The notes beneath the pieces are model-generated. The model was not told the origin of the DNA and did no database searches. It saw nothing but the letters and a program-made list of their open reading frames with translations. From a virus: a stretch of 29,086 nucleotides of DNA. Shown in pieces: positions 1-8,200 of this stretch. The position numbers and the translations under genes are program-made. Within the stretch, counting starts at the first letter, position 1. The number at the start of each line of letters is the position of its first letter. The DNA is taken from positions 1 to 29,086 of the IMG/VR virus record IMGVR_UViG_3300008107_000273, one strand, 5' to 3'.

Positions 1-2807
1 GAACTCTCGACTATGATCGTGTTGTTCTGACAGTAACATCGAATACTGGTTTTGCTGTTGGTGATAGAGTCTATCAAGAAACAAGTAAAATCGGATTTAA
101 CGCAAATAGTTCGGTGAATGCAACAACCGGATTCATTACTCTTCCGACTGCAAATACACGATTCATAGTCGGCGACATTGTCAGATATGAAGTAGCAACA
201 GGAAACACCGCTCTTACCGGACTGTTTAATGGTGATTACTATTACGTTGCTGCAGCGAATACTACAGGTATTATTCTGTCGTATCCTTATCGTAAATCCG
301 ATCAAATCAATTCAACTAACTTCTCGACATTCGCCAATAATAAAGTTAATGAAGTTGGTCACTATTTGTATAAAATGGCACACGGAACAGTTTTTGAAAT
401 CGGTTCTGGCGTGATCCGAACAAAAGATAACCATAACGCATTTGGAAATACCGGCGGAACTGCAAATACCACAACATATGCAAATAGCAATGTGATCAAG
501 TATAGTGGTACTACAACAAATACCGCTATCAACTCCATTACAGTATACACGACTCTTACACAAGCAAACCAGGCATATTCTGCTCTTCCAGTTGCTGCCG
601 CTGCTTTTGGATTCCCAAAGAATCCACAGGGTGATTCAAAGAATACTATCTTCTCGTGTCTTTCGTTTAATAAGTTTACGATAGGGTCGATCGGATCACT
701 ATCTGGAGTCGACCCAGGTTCTGGTTATAACGTCGACCCATATGTTATTGCACACCAGCCATACATTTCTGGATTCAATCGAAAAGACTTTGTGATCACT
801 GTTACTGATTCTACTGGTGTGTTTGTTGTAGGTGAAAGAGTAAATCAAACACTTGCCAATCTTGTGTACTATGATCTAAAGGTAGATGATGGTGCATACA
901 GCAATACGTTTGATGAAAAAATCGCAACAGTGAATACAAAAGACGAGATTCAAAGCGCAAATGACTTTATTCTGTATGCATCAAACACTGTAACATTTAA
1001 TACTACAGATGAAGTCAACTCAAATACCGACTTTATTACAATTGCAAATGCAGACGTAAATTATCCAGCAAACTCGTATGTGCGTTATTATACCAACACC
1101 GGAAATACTGCATTAACTGGTCTATCAAATAACGCGTTCTATTTTGTTGCGTATGCTAACTCTACTGGAGTTACTCTTTCATCAACCGTCGGTGGCGCAA
1201 ACCTAAATATTACACAGACTTCGAACGTAGCGACATTCAACTCAAACACCTCTGTAAATGGAACTGCTAACTTTATCAGTATTACGAATGCGAACACATT
1301 GTTTGCAAACGGCCAACAAGTCAGATATCTGACTGCCGCCGGAAATACTGCAGTTACCGGCCTGACGAACAACGCACTATACTATGTAAGATACGCAAAC
1401 AGCACCGGTCTTGCTCTGTCCGAAACCGTTTCTGGAGCAAACGTCGATATTACCGCTCTCAATCCTGGAGGTTCTGGTCACTTCCTGAGATATTATAATG
1501 CAGATGCAAACGGGCATAATCTGGTAAAGTATGCAAACGAGTTTGCCAACAACCAGAGACTTCTGTACAGAACACCTGCATCAAATACCGTGATTGCAGG
1601 CCTGGCAAATAACACTGCGTACTATATTGTCAATGCAAACACAGTTGGATTCCAACTATCTGATACTCGCGGCGGTGCGGCCAAGACTGTAAATGCTACA
1701 GCCGGTGCAGCAGAATCACATACATTCTCGACCGTTCCTGGATTCTTACCAGGAGATCGTCTGTATGTAAACAGTTCACCGGTTGTGAACGTTACGGTGC
1801 AATCAATCTATACCGTCGGAGCAAACGGATTTGTTCGTGTGTCTGGTAATACCGGTACACTTACAACAAATACTCTACACTCGTATTCGAATCCATACGC
1901 AAGCGCAAACGTTTCAAATATTGCGCTGTATCAAATCACCTCAACTGCAAAGGGTATTGTCAAGTCGGCAAACACATCAGTTGTTCGTGTGAAGAGACTT
2001 ACATTCGAAAACACATTCCAAGAAGGATCGTTGCTGATTGGTGATGTTTCAGGTGTTTCTGCAAATGTGGTTGGTGTAGCACAAGATCTAGATGTTCTAT
2101 ATCCGATCGGACTTAATGCAGATATCGAAGCAAATGTTATTACAGCAAACGGACAGGTCACATCTCTTCAGGTTATCGATTCTGGTATCGGTTATTCGAA
2201 TGGTGACGTACTACAATATACATCAGAAGATGGACTCAGAGCTGGGTCGATCAAGGTTGTAATTGACGGTCACGGGATTGGCAAGGGTTATTACAGAAGT
2301 ACAAAGGGCTTCCTCTCAGAAGACATGTACGTACATGATGGCGATTACTATCAAGAATATTCTTATGAGATTCTTTCAAAGATCTCGGTTGATCGCTATG
2401 CCGATATGTTCAAGAAGGTAATGCACACAGCTGGCACGAAGTTCTTCGGGTCGGCGGTTATTGTTGAAGAAGACTCGGCAACAGTAGAACTTTCAGAGAT
2501 TGCAACCGGTCAAGAAGTACAGTTTAACTCAGCCACAGATGTCAGCTCTGTGAATGAAACGATTGATACTGATATTACGCCAAATCCATTTGCGAATGGA
2601 GATATTGTAAGATATACTACAGCTGCAGCAAATACTGTTGTCCAGGGTCTAGCAAACAATACTAATTATTATATTGTTCAGACATCCGGAACTACAGTAA
2701 AGCTTGCAAGCACTGCGAATGGAACTCCTATAAATATAACAGCTAATACTACAGCAAGTGGAGCTGCAACATCAGGCCACTATTTGACAAAGACGATCGA
2801 GGAATAA
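1..2807 (+). CDS. Baseplate wedge-type virion protein, gp7 position (5' end missing)
   Basis: The frame is open from base 3, so this is the C-terminal part of a longer protein; the GTG at 114 is an internal codon, because in-frame coding (TLDYDRVVLTVTSNTG) precedes it. At least 935 residues are visible. Two parts can be distinguished. One is a beta-rich module of about 80 residues (pattern ANGD-V-Y...NT...GL-NN-YYV...LS-T) recurring near 129-378, 1029-1236, 1269-1494, 1503-1731 and 2517-2796. The other is a conserved block near 2270-2470 containing DGDYYQEYSYEI and MHTAGTKFFG, which I recall from large virion proteins encoded beside gp8 in marine T4-like phages. It abuts gp8 (stop TAA 2805-2807, next ATG 2808), the T4 order 7-8, so I infer a gp7 counterpart acting in the baseplate wedge. 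Homology to T4 gp7 itself is not shown by the sequence; the structural-protein call is firmer than the gp7 label. Confidence 0.75.
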   Translation, partial: TLDYDRVVLTVTSNTGFAVGDRVYQETSKIGFNANSSVNATTGFITLPTANTRFIVGDIVRYEVATGNTALTGLFNGDYYYVAAANTTGIILSYPYRKSDQINSTNFSTFANNKVNEVGHYLYKMAHGTVFEIGSGVIRTKDNHNAFGNTGGTANTTTYANSNVIKYSGTTTNTAINSITVYTTLTQANQAYSALPVAAAAFGFPKNPQGDSKNTIFSCLSFNKFTIGSIGSLSGVDPGSGYNVDPYVIAHQPYISGFNRKDFVITVTDSTGVFVVGERVNQTLANLVYYDLKVDDGAYSNTFDEKIATVNTKDEIQSANDFILYASNTVTFNTTDEVNSNTDFITIANADVNYPANSYVRYYTNTGNTALTGLSNNAFYFVAYANSTGVTLSSTVGGANLNITQTSNVATFNSNTSVNGTANFISITNANTLFANGQQVRYLTAAGNTAVTGLTNNALYYVRYANSTGLALSETVSGANVDITALNPGGSGHFLRYYNADANGHNLVKYANEFANNQRLLYRTPASNTVIAGLANNTAYYIVNANTVGFQLSDTRGGAAKTVNATAGAAESHTFSTVPGFLPGDRLYVNSSPVVNVTVQSIYTVGANGFVRVSGNTGTLTTNTLHSYSNPYASANVSNIALYQITSTAKGIVKSANTSVVRVKRLTFENTFQEGSLLIGDVSGVSANVVGVAQDLDVLYPIGLNADIEANVITANGQVTSLQVIDSGIGYSNGDVLQYTSEDGLRAGSIKVVIDGHGIGKGYYRSTKGFLSEDMYVHDGDYYQEYSYEILSKISVDRYADMFKKVMHTAGTKFFGSAVIVEEDSATVELSEIATGQEVQFNSATDVSSVNETIDTDITPNPFANGDIVRYTTAAANTVVQGLANNTNYYIVQTSGTTVKLASTANGTPINITANTTASGAATSGHYLTKTIEE
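2729..2736 (+). promoter_or_regulatory. Candidate T4-type late promoter octamer upstream of gp8
   Basis: An exact TATAAATA lies inside the 3' end of the preceding gene, 71 bases before the gp8 ATG. In T4 this octamer is the only sequence element of late promoters, with transcription starting about 12-13 bases from its first base, so a transcript here would have a leader of roughly 65 bases. The octamer encodes part of Pro-Ile-Asn-Ile in the overlapping frame and could be coincidence. Confidence 0.3.
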
Positions 2808-5213
2808 ATGTCAGTTACTCAGAAACTTGTAACAACAAATTTTAATGTAGAAAGCGCCGCAAGTTTTGTGAGCTCTTTTGCAAACAACGATTACTTTGTC
2901 TTTGCTGGTAAGCATACTCCATATCCTGGAAGTGATGCAAACCTAACTACACCGAATAATAGTTTGAAGTCAACAAACCTTGACGTCTATGATAACATGA
3001 TCTTCGCCAAAAGAATTTCTTCCAGCGATGTGGTGCATGTTGTCAACAAATATCTTTGGACTTCAAATACTTTCTATTACAAGTATGATCATCGTGATGG
3101 TGATCTTTACGACAAGAGATTTTACACCGTTGTAGACGATAGCACAGAGTTTAATGTTTATAAGTGCCTATTCAATGCTAGTAATACTACAGTCAATGTA
3201 AATTCTACTGTTGCTCCTTCAACAAAAACCCTAGATCCAATTATTACCGGCGACGGTTATATTTGGAAGTACATGTATAGCATCTCAAAAACACAATATG
3301 AAAAGTTTGCAACTGGGAATTATATTCCGGTTGTTGCTAATACAACCGTACAGGATGGTGCAGTTGACGGAACGATTGAAGTAATTGATATTATTACTCG
3401 CGGCCGTGGTTATGACAACTATATCGAAAACGGTGTGTTTAGAACAACCGATCTTTCAGTCGGAGGATCGAGCGAAGTTTATGGTGCACCTGATGATGCC
3501 GAAGCTGAAGATGACTATTACCGTGGTTGTGTAATCAAGATTACCAACTCTTCTGTAGGAGCTGCAGGACAATATCGTCGAATTGTTGATTATCGTGGTG
3601 TTGGTGGCCAGAAGATCTTTACTTTAGACTCTGCATTTACGACAGCACCCGCTGCTGGTGACGAGTATGAAGTCTATCCGTATGTTTATGTTTGGGGTGA
3701 TGGAACAGAAACTACTTCCGCTGAAGGAAGAGCTATTATAGATTCTACTGCCAATTCCATCGTAGAAATCGAAATGCTGAATGTTGGTGCTGGTTATCGC
3801 TATGGCGAATCATATGCTGGTAAAACACCAGATACTATTCCAGTTACGATTAATAGCGCTTTTATTGATCTTCCTGCTTCTATTGCAAATAATGCTAATT
3901 TCACGGCTGCAACACTTCAGCCGATTATTTCGCCAATCGGCGGGCATGGGGCTGATCCTCTTAAAGAACTTGGGGCAAGAAGAGTTTGCATCAGCACAAA
4001 ATTTACAAATAGCGAAGGCGGAACTATTCCAGTTGAGAATGATTTCCGTCAAGTCGGAATTGTAAAGAATCCTTTATTCACAAATGTAGATATTATTTTA
4101 AGATCGGCAAACACCGTCGGTGGCAGCTTTACGATCGGCGAAACAGTACATCAATTCAAGCAATATAAGCTACACGGAAACGTATCAGTAACCGCATCAA
4201 ATAGCACTATTAAGAAAACAGACCAGGGACGTATTTCATCAACTGTTACCATCACAAATGGCGGTACCGGATATAACAGTGCAGTTGATACAATTACTGT
4301 AAACAACACCGGCACAGGTGGATCTGGCTTTGCTGCGACCTTTGCTAATAATGGATCAGGTGTAATCACTTCGGTTACAGTAACCAATCAAGGTAATAAT
4401 TATGTTACGGTTCCAACACTTTCGATTAGTACAGCTACCGGTTCGAATGGTCAACTTGCGGTTGCACTAGCAAATCCGCAGACTCCGACATTTAAAGACA
4501 ATTTTGCTGTTGGGGATTATGTTTTAGTAACTAACGGAAGCAATAACTATCTTTCGACTGTTGCAAGTGTACCTTACGATTATCAGATTACTGCATCTAC
4601 CAATTCTACATTTACAGCCGACAACTGCGAAATTTCAGCTCTTGTTCTAGAGGCATCCGGAACAGTTACTTCGACAAGTGCCGGGCAAATTACACTTTCA
4701 AATGTTTCAGGGGTGTTTACAGAAGAATCAAAGATCATTGGTCTTACTTCGAATACGACTAGCATTATCCAGACAACTGCTCTTGCCGGTCAAGCTGCTA
4801 TTCAAGTCAATGATAAAACTGCAGGATCTTTTGATACGGCAGTTCAACTGTCAAGACTTGTTGGCAACTTCCCTTCAGGTGGTACAGACTTTATTTCTGA
4901 TGAAACCATTCAACAGAATAGCCTAGTAGAATATGCTAAGCCACGTGGCGCTTTCCACTCTATCAGTCTTGGCGGCGGTGTTGATGACGATGTCATGTAT
5001 ATCAGTAATAAATTTGGAATCTATAATCTAGACCCGGCTGGAGTAAGAAATATCGTTGGTGCAACTTCTGGCGCTACCCTTCAGAATTTGAGTAATAAAT
5101 ATCCTGGAGACTTTGTTGTTGGCAGCGGTCAAGTTCTATATATTGAAAATCTAGATCCGATTACTCGAAGCGGCAACAAATCAGAAATAATTAAGATAAT
5201 TTTGGAGTTCTAA
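2808..5213 (+). CDS. gp8: Baseplate wedge subunit gp8-like
   Basis: This is an 801-residue protein resembling T4 gp8, which bridges parts of the baseplate wedge. N-terminal landmarks are the TTNFNVESAASFVSSF start and NDYFVFAGKHTPYP (about residues 26-39, equivalent to the T4 segment after its N-terminal helix). Next come a YKCLFNA segment and GDGYIWKYMYSI (about 147-158), matching T4 GDGYVWEYLFEI. RQVGIVKNP near residue 410 matches T4 RQISIITNP, and the terminal VLYIENLDPI...EIIKIILEF matches T4 MIYMENRPPI...EINILFTF. T4 gp8 is 334 residues, so this homologue is much enlarged, mainly by beta-rich, Gly/Thr/Asn-rich sequence between about 425 and 700. The ATG follows GAGGA (2799-2803) and the upstream stop directly. 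It lies in the 7-8 order typical of T4-like phages. Confidence 0.88.
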   Translation: MSVTQKLVTTNFNVESAASFVSSFANNDYFVFAGKHTPYPGSDANLTTPNNSLKSTNLDVYDNMIFAKRISSSDVVHVVNKYLWTSNTFYYKYDHRDGDLYDKRFYTVVDDSTEFNVYKCLFNASNTTVNVNSTVAPSTKTLDPIITGDGYIWKYMYSISKTQYEKFATGNYIPVVANTTVQDGAVDGTIEVIDIITRGRGYDNYIENGVFRTTDLSVGGSSEVYGAPDDAEAEDDYYRGCVIKITNSSVGAAGQYRRIVDYRGVGGQKIFTLDSAFTTAPAAGDEYEVYPYVYVWGDGTETTSAEGRAIIDSTANSIVEIEMLNVGAGYRYGESYAGKTPDTIPVTINSAFIDLPASIANNANFTAATLQPIISPIGGHGADPLKELGARRVCISTKFTNSEGGTIPVENDFRQVGIVKNPLFTNVDIILRSANTVGGSFTIGETVHQFKQYKLHGNVSVTASNSTIKKTDQGRISSTVTITNGGTGYNSAVDTITVNNTGTGGSGFAATFANNGSGVITSVTVTNQGNNYVTVPTLSISTATGSNGQLAVALANPQTPTFKDNFAVGDYVLVTNGSNNYLSTVASVPYDYQITASTNSTFTADNCEISALVLEASGTVTSTSAGQITLSNVSGVFTEESKIIGLTSNTTSIIQTTALAGQAAIQVNDKTAGSFDTAVQLSRLVGNFPSGGTDFISDETIQQNSLVEYAKPRGAFHSISLGGGVDDDVMYISNKFGIYNLDPAGVRNIVGATSGATLQNLSNKYPGDFVVGSGQVLYIENLDPITRSGNKSEIIKIILEF

Positions 5214-5217
5214 ATAA

Positions 5218-8200
5218 ATGGCTCTGCAGACAGACCTAAACGTATTTCCATATTACGACGACTACGACCCGAACAAGAATTTCTATCGTGTTCTTTTTCG
5301 CCCGGGCGTGGCCGTTCAGGCACGTGAGCTAAATCAGCTACAGACTATTCTGCAGAATCAAATCGAACGATTTGGCGACAATATTTTCAAGCGTGGTACA
5401 ATCATTGAGGGTTGTAACATTGTTCGCCATCCAGTGCTGCCATTCGTCAAGATCAAAGACACCGAAACTGACGGAACACAAATTGCTGTTACTGCATACG
5501 AAGGTATGTCCGTTCGTAACAGTTCAAACGTAACCGGTTATATTGTCAAGACGGTTGCCGGGTTCGAATCGCGCGCACCTGATCTTAATACTCTCTATGT
5601 CAAGTACAATTCGTCGGGTTCTGATTCGAATACTTCGACATTTGCTGCCGGCGATACACTCACTGTATTCAGCCCACTTTATCCAATCTTTAAGACACGC
5701 GTAACCAACGGGTCATCGCTATTTAGTAATAATGATGGAGTTGTGTTCGTTTCGGCTCTTGCTGTACAGAACTCGACCGGGGGCGCAACATTCCCTGCCG
5801 CGGCATTCGTAGCAGGTCAAGTAATTCAGAACGGTGTTGCCAACATACAGATTATTGAAGCAAATACCACAGCAAATACTCAAGCTCTTATTCTTAAGGT
5901 GAAGCCGCTTGCTGCTGACCTTCTGACTGCAAACACGACAAAGTGGCGCTTCGGTGCTGGTGAAACTATTCGTAATGCAACAACTGCAAATACTGCAAAC
6001 GTTGTAGCCGTGATTGGTTCAGGTGCTGCTGGTTCTCTTGTAACAGACTCTCTCGGTAAGATTACTTCTATCTCTATTACCGGCCAAGGCGGTGGATACT
6101 ATGTTGCTCCACACGTAACTGTTATGAAGCAGACTACATCTTCGCTTTCAGCAACTGAAATTGCGGATCTCGATGTCACCGCTCTTAACTATATGGCCGA
6201 TGTGACTGTTGCTAACTCGTCGCTGACACCAGTCGGAACCGGTTATGGTGTAACGGTCGATGAAGGTACCATTTATCAGAAGGGCTTCTTCTCACGCGTT
6301 TCATCACAGCTCGTTGTTGTAAGTAAGTACTCGAACACAGACTTTGATAAGTCGGTTGGATTCTACACTGCAGAAGACATCATCGACAGCAACGAAGATA
6401 CTTCTCTTCTAGACAATGCTACTGGCACATACAACTACGCTGCTCCTGGCGCAGACCGTCTGAAGTTGACTCCAGAACTTCGCGTTCTTGACAAAGAAGA
6501 AGCTGATGCAAATACAGACTTCCTTCCTGTCATCGAGTTCGCTGATGGTCGTCCATACAAGCAAACACAGAGCACTGTTTATAATGTTATCGGTAACGAG
6601 ATTGCTAAGAGAACATATGAGGAGTCTGGTAACTATGTTCTAGACCAGTTTATTCTTTCTACTCGCGATTCTTCTACATTCTCTGAAACACCATCTGTCT
6701 TCAAGATCAACGTTGATCCAGGTAAAGCCTACATCAATGGTTTCCGTGTAGAGACAGAACACTACAGAGCAAATGTCGCCAAGGGTATTGCAACCGCAAC
6801 CAATAATTCGGCTAAGATTCGTCTTGGATACGGAAACTTTGTTCGCGTAAATCAACTGGCTGGTAACTTTGCTTTCAACCTCGGAGCTCAGATCGATCTC
6901 CAGAGCGCAGCTGCTACTTATGTTACATCGAATGCCGGCAACACAATCACAGCCGCTGGTACTAAAATCGGCGAAGCTCGCATTCGTTCAATAACTCTTG
7001 AATCTGGTGAACCAGGTTCTGCCAATGCCGTGTACAGGCTGTATCTATTTGATATCGTCATGAGCAGCGGCAAGAACTTCGGTGCTGTACGTTCTGTTTA
7101 TTACGGTGGAACAAACAGAGGTGTTGCAGATATTGTTCTTGGTGCATCTGGTGCAGCAGTGCTAGAAGATGCCGGAGCCAGTGCTCTTCTTTATAGCTCT
7201 GTTCCTGCTATGAAGTCAGCATCAAATATCTCCTACACATATCGTACAATTAACGAATCAGAAACTGCAAACACGACAGGATACATTGAACTAAATCTTG
7301 GTACCGGTGAAAACTTCCCTTATACTGGTGCACTAGGCACTACTGCTAAGAGAGAACTTCTTGTTATACCGAAAGCCAACTATCAGGCTTCTGCTGCGGC
7401 AACAGGAACAATTTCAATCGGCGCTGGATCTACTTCAAATACAATCGTTGCTGGTGCTGGTGGTACAAACTTCTTGAATGTATTTAGTGCCGGCGACTTT
7501 GTCAAGTTCGCAAATAGCACCGGCGGTACAACTGTAATTAGTCAGGTTGCTCAGGTGACTGGCGCGTCGTCGATGATTCTTACAGCTGGTCCAGGGCAAA
7601 CATACAGTGGTGGTACAGCGACTCTATATTTCCCAGCCAATGTTCCTATTTCACTAACAAACAAAGCATCGCGCTGGGCGAACGTAAGCGTTTCGAACAG
7701 CCAAGTCATGACTATCTACCTTGCAAACAATATTGCAAACTCGACAGGTAGCTCGTCATCTGCTAACGTAATGGTGATCTACAACGCTACGCGAAACAAT
7801 GTAAGCTCGGCTGTAAAAACATCAAACCGCTCAGTTCACACCCGCCTCGTGTGCTCTAACAATGCTGGTGGTGTGCGTGGACCATGGGCTCTTGGTCTAT
7901 CTGATGCTTTCCGTCTCAGAAAAGTATATCAAGCCAACGGTGCTTCTACTGCAAAGACGTTCAATGCCAATACCGGTGTTTTAAACTCCGGCACTGCAAA
8001 CGCATTTATTCAGATTTCCAACAATCCATTTGCTAATGGAGATTCACTTGTTTACGCGGACAATGCTACAACAATTACAGGACTATCTGACGGCGGAACA
8101 TACTATGCTGTATATGCCAATAGTAGCGGTATGGCTCTTGCTTCTACTCGTGGTGGAGCCAATCTAACTCTTACCGCGACAGGAACATCTGAGAACCATA

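Noticed and set aside
5094-5101. AATAAATA as a late promoter; similar CATAAATA at 12699 and AATAAATA at 28954
   Set aside because: These are inside coding sequence and one base off the T4 octamer; such strings are expected by chance in AT-rich Asn/Lys/Tyr codons.
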